A DNA stretch of 64,000 bases, from positions 62,001 through 126,000 of the forward strand of contig NW_026570432.1 in assembly GCF_019649055.1 (NCBI RefSeq). Direction: 5' to 3'. Position numbers and translations under genes: made by a program. Below the pieces are notes generated by a model that ran no database searches, had not been told where the DNA came from, and saw only the letters and a program-made list of their open reading frames with translations. Position 1 is the first letter of the stretch, and every line of letters begins with the position of its first letter. Source of the DNA: Paramacrobiotus metropolitanus (Eukaryota > Tardigrada > Eutardigrada > Parachela > Macrobiotidae). Positions 25,996-37,567 of the stretch are shown piece by piece.

Positions 25996-27297
25996 GTTTA
26001 TTGGTAGCTTTTGAATCCAATGTAGATATTAGAGGCCATGTATTAACCCTTAGATTTCTACTAAAATGACCGATTTCGATATGAGTAATCGATGTAAAAT
26101 ATATTTATTCGGGTATATAGCAGCGAGCTTGTTTTAAAGCACAGCGGCGATGCCATTAACAATGAAAATTCAATTCGTTACGCGTTTAATACTCAAAAAC
26201 CAATGTTTTACGAATAGAAACGCTTTTAACAACTTATCATCAAATCATTAAATACGTAGCATGCGGCATTCAGCAGCAAATTTTGGATGTTGACATCCAT
26301 GCGTTTTACGGCGAAGCTGCTTTCCGGAAACCGACGCAAAAGAGCAGTCATTCATCAGCAGTCATTCATTGTACAAGTATATATACTTATACAATACGCA
26401 TATGAGTAGGAAGCTAACAAGTAAACTGCCAGTATTATGCGTGGAAATTAATATTAACATTAGATAATGTTTTCCTTTCATAATAATATCTTCTTGATAT
26501 TGCAGTACTGATCACTGAGTATTATATCTACTGACAGCGCTTCAACTATATCTAGATATACTGCACTTACATAATATTATGCAGATCATAATAAAGTACA
26601 GCTAGTATCCACCGAAAAGGTTTTCTGTCGGAAACTACTGCTACTAAAATTGCTATTTATAGGCGGCATGTGTAGCATATTTTAACATCGCAGTCTACGA
26701 AAATACTAAATATAGCAGACAAATAGTGTTAATATGTTAAAAACTCAACGAATGCAAAACTCTTTTACAGTTTACATGAAATCTTTAGACTGCCTTTCTG
26801 AGAAAGATTTGTGAGAATGCGGTACAGTTATTGGATACGTTTTGTACCGAATATTTTTGTTGCGGGAATATTTTTTTAAGGTTTGTAGAATGCTTTAAAA
26901 GTAAAGTGAACATTGCAGTACAGTTCTCTGGTTTAACCCGTTCCCGACCATCCCTGTCAAATGGCAGGGTGGCGGACTTAATTCCTGTAGCGGCCCACAA
27001 TGCAGTAAACTTGTTATTAGTGATTCTATTCTAGAGTAGGAATGTTTCTGGTCATTTTAAAAATTTGGCCATCGAATTCAACATTTTTGTGGCCACACAG
27101 CAAGTGACCAAAGAATACCAAAATGACACCTTTGGGGTTCGCGGAGGTCTTGGCTGTACATACGGCCTCCCCAGCACCCGATAATTCACATATAATTCAC
27201 TGAAACCCACCCTGTGGCACACATTGCAAAAGCATTGCATGGCCCAAAAAATAGCTGGACAGTGGACAAAGATGGTCATTCGAAAATTTCCTGCCAC
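25996..27297. other. Non-coding spacer
   Basis: AT-rich, no supported exon. A short motif near 26949 (CCATCCCTGTCA-AATGGCAGGG) recurs, inverted or direct, near 27300 and 28730, tying this stretch to the neighbouring inverted-repeat element. Confidence 0.4.
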
Positions 27298-28740
27298 GTT
27301 TGACAGGGATGGGCATGGTGCAACTTTAACAATAAATCTCATAAATTCCATATCAAATCTTAGAAACATAATGAAAAACCAAGCTTAGATTCAATAAATC
27401 AAGAAAAAAGAGTAGTACCAACTCTAGTGTTCTGATGGTCATTCAGATGACCAGTGGTCAGCAAATCAAAAAAATGCTGGAAAATTCACTTTTTTGTATG
27501 ATAAAACTTGTACAATTATACAATAATAAAGTGTAAACTGTAAAAACGAACGTTAATTACTGAGAGATAAGTGTTTTCGTATTTCGGCAACGAAATTTTG
27601 GAGACTTATCCCTAATGTACATTCTGAAAACAATGATATACTTATTATATCTAGTCCGGGCCTGTCCGGCATATGGCGGAACGGTACCATTTGAATTATT
27701 GTGAACGTGATTTATGTAAAAACGTAGTTATACAGCTTCTCACAAATTGCATATGGTTGCTGCGTTCAGCCGCTGTGTCACCTTTAGAGAGTTGCCGAGC
27801 TCTAGCGGAAATGACCAGGTGGAAATAAATTATAAAGTACCAGTGCGCCGTAAACCGCACACTGTTGGTAGTACCAAGGCATAACACTACACTACGTGGT
27901 AGCAGCGCTGTTTAATCAACCGCCTGAAAATGATGACCGCCAGTCGTAATTGGAAGAGCAAACAAAGCTGTCTTCCGTCCGTTTCTGCACATATGCTCAG
28001 CCAGCCGCGTGCACCTGCGCGACTGCTCGATGCCCATTGCCGCTACGTCAAAACTTCCCTGGTCAGCGCTAGTGCTGCGCATCGGCCGTTCACAGTTGCA
28101 CACAGTGAAACGGACGGAGGGCAGCGATGTTTACCTACTTCGTTAAGGATTGGAGCGTACATCGGTTGCAGGTTGAAAGAGTACAGAGAGAGAATTTCAT
28201 TGCTATCACGTAGTGTATATTTTGCCATGGTAGTACTGTGCGGGTTGTCGCTTGGGTGTTCGGCTCAAAGACTGCTTATACAGACTGTAGGCTGCTTAGA
28301 GTGTTAGTAGTGTACCATTTACGCACTGATAAGTCCACAAAAGTCCACGAATAAACGGAAGCGGGAACACCGAAGGGGGGCAACACTGTTCTTAACACGC
28401 AGTTAAGCACGGGCTTCGGAGACAAACACCGTACATTCACTGGAAAGGATGCAAATTGCCGCTCTTGTCCGACTCAGGATAATTTTGTACGTTTCTTTAT
28501 TTAAGCAAAGTGCACATCGTATCTTTTTTAACAAGTTGCCGCTCAGAAATGCATTTATTAACATTTTTTGGTATTGCTGACCACTGGTCATCTTGATGAC
28601 CATTCTAAAGTTTGAGAACTGTAGGAATTTTCTAAACCTTTCGTTTAAGTGGTTGTTCTCCGCAGTGCCATCTTTCTGTAATTTTCTAGAAATTTCGCCG
28701 TGTTACCTGCCAAATGACAGGATGCCCATCCCTGTCAGTT
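27298..28740. mobile_element. Inverted-repeat element (decayed DNA transposon)
   Basis: Two modules occur in mirror order at both ends with matching spacing: an outer TTTGACAGGGATGGGCAT (27302; reverse complement at about 28720-28738) and, some 130 bp inward, GATGACCAGTGGTCAGCA (27446; reverse complement at about 28570-28600). The interior has no recognisable transposase. The family is undetermined; the subterminal TGGTCA repeats are distinctive. Confidence 0.6.
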
Positions 28741-30130
28741 TGGCGAGCTATCGTTCGTCTTGACCTATGGTCACGAAAATTCCCAAAAAATTAATTTTCC
28801 TTAATCAAATTATTTCGTTACGAAACACCAATTTTCAAATCGCTATTCGCACTCCTTCAGGTAGCTGACTTTGGTGGGTTAAAGCAGTACTCGTACGTAT
28901 ATTGGGGTGATACAGTACTCATGTGCTGATGCAGTTTCTAAGGCTGCCCGTAAAATTCGAAGAACGGTATAATCGGGGGGATGTTCGCCAGCGTGCGGTG
29001 CCAAGAAATTCCTCCTTGGCATTCCATTCTATTGTTCAGTGGCCAGTGCTGCCGTTCGAAGTCAACTTCGAACTGTGCCTGGATGCGCCCAACGTCGTCA
29101 TGAAGCTGACGTTTTTCGAATGCGTTGCCCGATGGGAAACCGTTTACCTGACAGTTAGTTTGGCCAATTCCAGGCAACCTGACGCAGCAAAGGTGATTAT
29201 TTGTGGACACGACTGCCAGTCCTGATTTTTCCATACATCGTGCTTCTCGAAATTTTAATTTTCGAAGTGTTATGTGTTGCAGAAATAAGACAACCACATC
29301 TGCACGCATATTGCCCAGTGATTATCGGCCCGTTTTTTTGTGAATTCTGCACGACGTCATTCTTCCCACAGTAAGGTGAGGCAGTCAATACTAAGGAAAT
29401 ATTGCTAATAATTTGAGTACATACTGCTCGCATCTCTACCGGGACCTTTGCGCTTTGATAACACTTACAGTGACTACTTTATAAATTAATAAATATTCTT
29501 TTTTTGCTAAAACATTTAAAATGCATAAAAATGCAAAATATGCAAATGCATATATTCAAAATGCATAAAATATTCCTAATCGGCTTCTTTTTCCAGTGAA
29601 CTATCGCTAGCCTAACGGCTAAGGAAACGAAAACTCAGTATTTAATATTGACTTTCTTTAAATATTTATATTTTGCTTTCGACGTTTGCATTTGTGTAAT
29701 GATAATTTTAATTTTTACATATTTGCTGCATCACTGACTGATAAGCCAAATACCCAGATAAAGCATAACATTGTACTGCACAAACACACTGTCCCCGAAA
29801 TCACTTCGTACTATTATAATATTATTGAAAATGGGCCCTGTATCATCTTTTTAAGCAATGGTAGTTAATTTGCGATGTACGGAATTTTCCAGCCTTAAAA
29901 CGTTTGATATATGCCAATTAGCTGCATACATAAGTATAACATAAATACGAATTTCGAACGTATACGAGGTCACCTCGTTAAAACGTAGCAGATAGGACAA
30001 AATATAAATATGTGCAGGATAATAAATTTTTTATGACGACGTGGCTACGGCAACGTCAAACCAAATTTTGGCTGGTCGAAACGTTTTCAAAATAACCTCT
30101 GCAATAATTGTCGTTCCTTTCTTTAGAAAA
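28741..30130. other. Spacer before gene A
   Basis: Open frames at 28923-29225 (plus) and 28938-29309 (minus) overlap each other and match nothing I recognise; neither has a supported gene structure. ATGCAT-rich low-complexity sequence occurs near 29520-29575. The gene A promoter should lie at the right end. Confidence 0.35.
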
Positions 30131-33100
30131 ATGGACGTGCGATGTTTTCTGCTCCTTGCCATGAGCACCACGATTCCTTTATGCTGCGCTGAAATAGGAA
30201 AAATGAATTTGGAGCCCGTACCTGGTATGGCCGTAAACAGAGTATAATTGCCGAACAGATTTATTGAATTTGTTTGACAAGTGGTGTCAGCAAAGTTAGA
30301 TAAGAATCGGTTCCTCACTTTGCATGACCTTTACGTGTTTTCCAGAATCTTTTATTTAATTAAGATTTTGCACTCGCTCTTCTCCGTTTATTATAATTAG
30401 ATTTTTTTCGGCGCTATGGCGCATTCGATTTGCATTTTCAAATCTATTTCCGGCACGATGACTTCGTTGCGTTGCTTATAATGAAAAAGAGAGAGTGGAC
30501 TTTCGGAATAATATTCTTTCAAGGAAAATTGTCGGCATACAATTATTTTGTTTGCATACTTCCAATGGCCATAGCTACTGTATTTCAGGTACTGCAGATT
30601 AGATTGGTCAACAGCTGATTATTTCAGCAAATAATGCAAGTATTGTTTAAATATTCGAAGGTGCTATGCGCCCGGAAAATTCCTGGCGCGTGGACAGATG
30701 GGTGTTATGGATTAATTAAGCGCACAATAAACTTCCTACAACCAAATTAAGAACATAAGTGGAGATTTCCATAAAATAATGAAGGCATAGAAGTGACCTT
30801 TAATATTTTGCTGAGCATCTTAGAACAAAAAACTAGGAATTTAAATATCACTGCACAAGCGTAAACCATTTTAATTTTTAAAACTGATGCAAATCAATTT
30901 TTAAAACTGATCAGTTAAAATGATTCAAATTTAAACACTGAAAAACAATTTAAAAAGTGTTGCTAGCAGGTAGTATTATTAATGACTGCTGAGTCAGTAC
31001 TAATACGAGTATACGAGTATGTTAGTTCGCTAACCCAATATTGGTTCGTTAGGCGCCCTGTCCGACAGCTGCACTCACGGGAAGTCGAAGCCTGTGGGTA
31101 AACACGGGGTGGTGCGCGATGCCGGCAATCGTATCTATGTCCACCAAAATGCCAGCTTCCAGTTAGCATGCAACGGAAGCGTCAGCAACACCAGCGACAC
31201 TATGGCGCCATCCGTAGGCCATGGGTGCAAATGGGCCGACTCGGAATATAAACCACTGCACAAACCTGATGACCATCCTGATGGCAGTCGATGCAGTGTG
31301 GTGATTACTCGTGCGTTATTTGAGCGAGACCTGCAAGTGCAAGACACCCAGATGACTGTCCGATGCACTGACCATGTGCTACAACACGAGGAGAAGTCCT
31401 ATCTTCTGATACTGGCTCGTAAGTAAAGCCAATAAATACTGAAATATTAATAAAAGCTACCAGCAAATTTTGATTAATTTAGTTTGATAATGCACTGCGG
31501 AGTTTTTCCTAGCTGTCGTAATTTTTTTTGCAACTACGCGCACGAGCCGCTCATCGACCCTTCGTCGACACAAGGTCGACCGTCACAAGGGCGACGGATA
31601 AAAAACCTAAGAACCATAAGACCCAAGAAAACTAAGAAAACGGAGATGGTTTAGCTAAACGGTAGTTGGACGAAGTGACGATCGACGAATTTTCGTCGAT
31701 GAAATGGCGGACATAGCATCCGTAGCCGCATTGCATCACTGTAACCACCGTGTCCGAGCTTAAAGATAAAAAACAGCTGCAAGTGCTACCAAAGAAGCGC
31801 TAACAGGGCAGTACTACAGTATTTATTTCTCACACTGCAGTTGGCAGTTTTTTTTTATTCCATTCTTTCTTTTTCCCCTTGTAAGGCGTTCATAAGCTGA
31901 TGCTAACCGTTTCGCGCAGTAAATTATTTCAAAATTTCGGACCTTTGAAATCGTGCGAGTGGGAACAAAAGAAGCTGAAAATCCTGCATAAAAAATAGCG
32001 CGGTCTTCGTCCGAAACCAGTGCAAGCGCTGCACTGCGGGCAAACTGCACAACTATGGACCCTCAGTACCTTAAAGGAAGCCAGAAAGTTTCCTGTAACT
32101 TACAGAGACCTTTTCGCACACTGGGTTCGTTATGTCGGTTATGAACCAACAGCACAGCGGATTTAATATTAACCCACTGTGCCTATTTTGAACATAGAGT
32201 CTGCTGACTGGCTCGTACAAAACAAATTCGTATTTTAACTTACGTACAGTACTTTACATTGACCTAAAGTATTTTACGGACAACAACTTACTATAGCACC
32301 TCTCGTTGCACAGCTTCAAGTGTTTTGCTCACTTTTAACAAACGCACTAACAGATTTAAATTTAAAAGTGTTCTTTAAGTTAAAGGAACTCTCTGGGTTC
32401 CTTTAATATACAGAACATCCATAACTCTGCACGCAGCGACAATCTATAAGCTGAAAACAAAACGCACTTTAAGTTACAGAGAACTTTAAGGTGTCCAGCG
32501 ACAGGGGCTACTTTATTTTATAGTGATCAATGAGCACCGGCACACTTTAATCTAATATGTTACGTGCATCCGGCAGTGTTGCGCTCTTGGCCGAAGACAG
32601 TAAACGTCGTAAATACGCCTTTGTGGAAAGAATGGGATATCTTCTTTATCCCCTTGCGGTCGAGACCTTTGGAACTTTTGGCCCGGCATTTTCGGAGCTT
32701 ATTCGTTTCGTCGGCAGAAGGATTCGCGACGCGACAGGGCAGCCACGCTCTACCGCATTTTTAAAGCAGAGATTTAGCCTAGCTGTTGTAAAAGGAAATG
32801 CTGCCGCTGTTTTGGGCACGTTGGGTATGCGTTCTAAAATGACTGACAGCGCTAACGATTTTGGTTGTTTTTTTAATGTTTAAATGTGAATCATTTTGCG
32901 TAGTATTCTGCGTATGCACTTTTTATTGTATTGATGGCTTTTGCCCAATAAAGAAAAGGTAATATGTTACTTTGTTACCATCTTAAGACAATAATAAATT
33001 GTTTTGTGTTGTTTATCCGCAGAATCTCTTCGCTGGTCAGCTGTCGATCCGCCTCTAATTGTTCGGCCTGATCACGTGGTTTTCATGTGCAGTGTGTTTA

Positions 33101-36100
33101 GCCGGCCACATGCATGCGTCACGTGGTTCTTCAACAACCGACACCCTTCTGGTAAATTGCTACATGCATTAAGTTAACGACGTCATCCCACACATTTCTC
33201 TGATAGCCATAAAGCTACAAGCCCGGCCCGAAACTTTTCGACCGCTTTCAGCGCAATGCATATAAATCGCGCGCAGTAACGCTTGTACAGATCTTAGTGT
33301 AATGACAGACATATTAATCAATAATTACGCAATAACCCATAATAGATCACAACTGATCACCGCCGAAGCCTTAATAGCAGTTAAAACTTTTAGTTAATCA
33401 ACAAAGCCAAAGAGATCGCGGTTAAAATTATCACAGTTAAGTTTTCAGCAACTACAAAACCAACCAGATCAATTTATACATTACGGTTTATAGCAATTGT
33501 ATTATAGTGTCACTGTTAACAAATTGTACTACCGTAATATTGTAATAAATATTGTAATACCAGGCCCATCCGGAAACGAGAAGTTTAAGCGTAAGTAGTG
33601 TTCGGTCGGCAGGGCCCGGTGCAGCCTGGCCGAGCAAGAGGGCCGGGTCGCCGTTTGCACGGCCCGGCTAAAACAGCGCTCCGACCAAACTTTCCGGATT
33701 TAGATTGCTCCGACCAAAGTGTCCTTGCTGAAGTAGTGCTCCGACCAAATTGTCCGAGCTTTAATAGTGCTTCGCCCAAAGTTTCCGGGTAGAAAAAGCT
33801 GTCAGAAACAACGGGTTGCATCAAGAACGCGAATAATTTGGGCGGGCAACATTTCGAACGCACGGTTTTTGTCCCCCGGACGGTTTGGTCGGTTTAACGA
33901 TCAAAACGTCCGCCGGACGTCTTCCTTTTCCGGACGTTTTGGTCTGTTACAAGCGCGGATTCAGCGTTAATGTAGCAGTTTTTAAACTTTCTCCCTGATT
34001 TGTCTCTTACTTTGTGCGCTCTAGGCAACTGAGCTAGGGCGGTTTTCTTCTAAAAACTACTGCATGTCTCATTAAATAAATAGATATTAGTTTTTCACTT
34101 GAATGCCGAAGGGGTTTTCCATCGTTTGAACTAGAAAGTCTCTATGGTTAAAACAAAATTCTAGCTTTCCTCACACTCAATATTCTTTTTAAAAATTCCT
34201 TTAAGGCATTAGCATTTGATACGTGTCGAAGTGTATTACATGGCTCAAGTCCACGTTATTTTAAAATCCCGTGTATAGGGGTCGAAAGGTTTCGGGCAGT
34301 GACTGTATCTGTAAACAATGCTAGCTACGCAAGGTACCGAGTAATTATCATGCAGTATTTATCTTAAGCAAATGCGGAACTAAGAGAATGCTCGGTCAGC
34401 GGATCTCGGCTGAGTTGCCCCATAGCAAATATTAGCCGTATTCTGCCGATTATATGCGTGGCGACTACGGAATGGGGAGAATCTTTATCGCGCATTTATT
34501 CGGATCTCCCCGACAATCTTACGGCCACTAGTGATTGTAATACCTCCATGGACAGCAGCGGCAGCAATGTTACCGCAGTCAACACAGCCGGCGAGGAAAT
34601 CCGCGCAAATTCCAATAACTGCACATGTAAGTAGAAATAGATTTTTTTCTAGCTTCATCATCGTTTTATGATAATTCAAACTGTAGTTAAAGAATGTAAT
34701 ACAGTCAGACACCTTGATAGGAACACGATTTAAGCCCTGCCACTGTTGGTCGGGACATGATTTAAGCCGGCTACCGATCACTTCTGCCGTGTTCATTTCG
34801 GCCAAACTTTTTCGGCCGCCATTCACGTCGGCCGCCGATCACTTCGGCCGCAATTCATTTCGGCCGACGCTTATTTTGGTCTAATATGGCCAAGAAAACG
34901 TAGACTTTCGATGTAACAGGGCATTTTTGCAGGAAAATTGCTAGAAGTTCTATAAAAAATAGCAAAGGGACAGAAAGTAGTGCTCAGCTCGCTTGTGACC
35001 TCTGAATGCCGCTCGCTCGCCCATCGTTAAACGACCGCTCGGCTCGACTCGGCTCGCGCCAGTACCGGTAGAAGCTCGCTCATCCGGCAGCGCCCACGAG
35101 CCGAGCCGAGGCTCGGCCCTCCCGCAAGTCTCTAATTCTACGCCCGTGCAATTTGGTCGGCAAATGATATAAGACCTGACATATTGCTTGGCACGCTATA
35201 TCAGCCCGGACACTTTGAACCAGACCAGACCTACGCCGGACACCATGGTCCGGACAAGTTCTTCTCTGGACACTTTTGTCAAAACATGGCCAACACCACC
35301 ACACACTGGTTCGGGCATGACAGACGCCCGGACACCCTTGTCTGGACATGACCAAACCGCCGGCATTTTGTCCGGGACATGACCAACGCCCTAGACTTTG
35401 GTGATGACAAGGTCCTCTTCCGTCCACTTTGGTTGAACATAACATACGATTGAGCACCTTGGTCGTGACGTGACCAACGCCCGGGCACTTTGGTTTGGAC
35501 AGGACTAACGCCTGGACACTATGGTTCGGGAATGACAAACGCTCGGACCAACGTTGGACCCTGGTCGGGAAATGACCAACGTTCGGCACTTTGCCTCACC
35601 CATGACCTACGATTGGGCACTTTAAAATGGACATGACCAACGCCAGAGCACTTCGGTTCGGACATGATCAACGCCCTGATAATTAAATTTGGGCATAACT
35701 GATGCCCGGGCACTTGCCAGACGTGACCAACCATCCTGCACTTTGGTTATGACATGACAATTTTTTGGACACTCATGCCGGGACATGACTAGCCCGCCGG
35801 CGCTTTGGACGGAACAGGACCAACGCTTTACAGTTTCATGGGTACAAGGTCCTCATTCAGACTCTTTAGTTGGGACATGACCAACCATCGGGCGCATTGG
35901 CTCGGACATGACATAGGCTCAGAAAATTTAGTTCGGACGTAAATGACATGCGCTCGGACACCCTTGTCCAGACATTACCAACTCCCGGGCATCTTAATTC
36001 GAACATAATATATATGCGCTCAACAACTTCAGTTCAAACATGACACACATGCGCTCGGCCGATCTTTTCGCGACTTGGCCAACGCACAGCCCGCACGGCT

Positions 36101-37552
36101 ACTTCGGTTTGGGGATGACATACGTTCGGACCCTCTTGTTGGCACATGGCCAAGGTGCGGGCACTTTGGTTTGGAGATTACCGGCGCACGGGTACTTTGG
36201 ACAGGAAATGACCAACACCCGAACACTTCGGTCAGGAAATAATCAACGCCCGGGCACCTCGAACAGGACATGACCCACGCCCGGACACTTTGGTCGTGAA
36301 ATTACCAACGCCCAGGCACCTTGGACGGGACATGACCTTTGTCGGGGCACTTTGGCCTAGAGATGACCAACGCCTGGACACTCTGGTCGGGAAATGATCA
36401 TCGCCCGGGCACTTTAATTTGGCATGACCAACGCGGACGTTTTTTGGTCTCCAGACAGTTTGGTCGGCTTGAATCGTCTGCCGGATGTCTCAGTCGTCCG
36501 GTCGTTTTGCTCGTTTACAGGCACGGTACCTCGTGTCTCTCGCGCTACTGTTTAAGTTGTTGCCACCTCTGGGTGGCCGTCTTGCGCACACACTCGTATT
36601 CGTGAGCGGTGATTTGAATACTCACTGGGTATTTCATTTGATGCATGGAAACGATTTTTTCCCATACTTCGATTACATCCGTCATTGGATCACTTATACT
36701 TTACGGTGCAGCTATTACATGCTTGTTGACCTGATATCGAGTGCTCAGTGATCCGATAGCTGCACCGTATTGTAAAAGTGATCCAATGACGGTTTTAATC
36801 GAAATAGTGCACATACCACATACCCCGTACTTGTTCATTCTTTCATGACTCTTTCTGCAGGTGCTAACATAAGCTTTGTTGCTCCGGAAAGTGGGAACAA
36901 ATTAATGCCGAATTCGTCATCGCAAGTGGCCGCGCTGAATATGTACCAACCACTGGATGATGACAATACCGGCGGTCTGCTGGACCTGACGCCCGCGCCG
37001 GTAATTGATGCGGCTGACAAGACACAGCCGACAGATATTGGTAAGGTCGCCAAGGTTTTGGATGTGCTAGTGTACAGCGGAATCTTTACGCTCTTTGCTG
37101 TAGATGTTCACTAATTTGGCTGCTCTGAACTTTTGCGAAATCTTCACTACAAATATTTTAGCTTACTTCAGTTGTTCTCTTGTTTAGGTAATGGTTGATT
37201 GTCTCACTGCTGCATTCTTACATTTGCACTACTGTACCGTAGTGTAATGCGGCGCATGCGCTTTTCTGCGGACTGCACATGTATTTTTGCGAACTCTCGG
37301 GGATATCTTCATTGAAATTAAATCTAATCGCGGTTTTTTGGTTTTTCTATAAGGGTCTTGCATGCAAAACCGTACATTTATCCGCGTTTGCGCCAAAGAG
37401 AAGACCATTGTTTTATAGGACTTGTTATCGGGCTGACCGCCGGTTGTCTGGTTACTATCATGGGCGGAACTGCGGCACTGGTCAAGCTCATAAAGTCCCG
37501 AAGCGCGTCAGTGGATTTGCTTGCGATTCGAAGTAATATGCATCGTGCTTAA
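30131..37552 (+). CDS. Gene A: signal-peptide Ig-like single-pass membrane glycoprotein (6 exons)
   Basis: Exons 30131-30224, 31053-31418, 33023-33151, 34369-34626, 36861-37040 and 37419-37552 join in constant phase 1 to give 386 aa. Exon 1 is a signal peptide (MDVRCFLLLAMSTTIPLCCA). Exon 2 encodes a Cys-rich Ig-like domain (FQLACNG, GCKWAD, MTVRCTD). Exons 3 and 4 together form a second one (VVFMCS, CVTWFFNN, then LSCPI and IICVATTEW). Exon 4 ends in a stalk with N-glycosylation sites (NTS, NVT, NCT); exon 5 is a Ser/Thr/Pro/Asp-rich stalk; exon 6 is a membrane helix at about 344-364 (LVIGLTAGCLVTIMGGTAAL) with a short basic tail. AATAAA follows 9 bases after the TAA. Uniform phase-1 introns at domain borders are typical of extracellular modular proteins. 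Paralogue gene B has the same plan. The ligand and role are unknown; a recognition or adhesion receptor is a guess. Confidence 0.78.
32560..32957 (+). mobile_element. 5'-truncated retrotransposon fragment in gene A intron 2
   Basis: The frame from about 32566 to the TAA at 32881 encodes the C-terminus of the same retrotransposon family as 52320-58560: shared stretches include GRRI(R/K)D.TG, R(S/A)T.FL, and GNAA(A/S)VLGT(L/V)G. An AATAAA at 32947-32952 lies in the 3' tail. Only the 3' end is present, the usual mark of incomplete reverse transcription. Same strand as the gene, inside the intron. Confidence 0.8.
33676..33790. repeat. Tandem repeat, about 31-bp unit, 4 copies
   Basis: GCTCCGACCAAA recurs at 33678, 33707 and 33738, then GCTTCGCCCAAA at 33769 (spacing 29, 31, 31). 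The unit resembles, in reverse complement, the much longer array at 35.2-36.45 kb. It sits in gene A intron 3. A related non-tandem block with GGACGTTTTGGTC follows at 33875-33960. Confidence 0.8.
34700..34870. repeat. Low-complexity TTCGGCCG-rich stretch
   Basis: Repeated TTCGGCCG and GATCACTTC(G/T)GCCG motifs in gene A intron 4, immediately before the long tandem array. No function is suggested by the sequence. Confidence 0.55.
35175..36455. repeat. Long degenerate tandem array, about 31-bp unit
   Basis: Roughly forty diverged units with the loose consensus CCCGGACACTTTGGTCGGGACATGACCAACG fill most of gene A intron 4. Key repeated words are GGGCACTTTGG and GACATGACCAACG. The copies vary at many positions, so the array is old. 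Apparent open frames through it are by-products of the repeat. Confidence 0.85.
36667..36804. repeat. Foldback element, ~50-bp arms
   Basis: TTCGATTA-(C/A)A(T/A)CCGTCATTGGATCACTT at the left pairs with the right end read in reverse complement, through to GGTGCAGCTAT. The loop is about 35 bp. It lies just upstream of gene A exon 5. MITE-like, no coding content. Confidence 0.8.
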
Positions 37553-37567
37553 ATTTTATGCAATAAA

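Noticed and set aside
28923-29309. Overlapping ~100-aa and ~120-aa frames on both strands
   Set aside because: Neither shows a recognisable domain, signal peptide or splice context; retained only as spacer description.
35080-36605. Open frames on both strands through the tandem array (for example 35080-35589 minus)
   Set aside because: The repetitive peptides simply mirror the ~31-bp DNA repeat and have no independent support.
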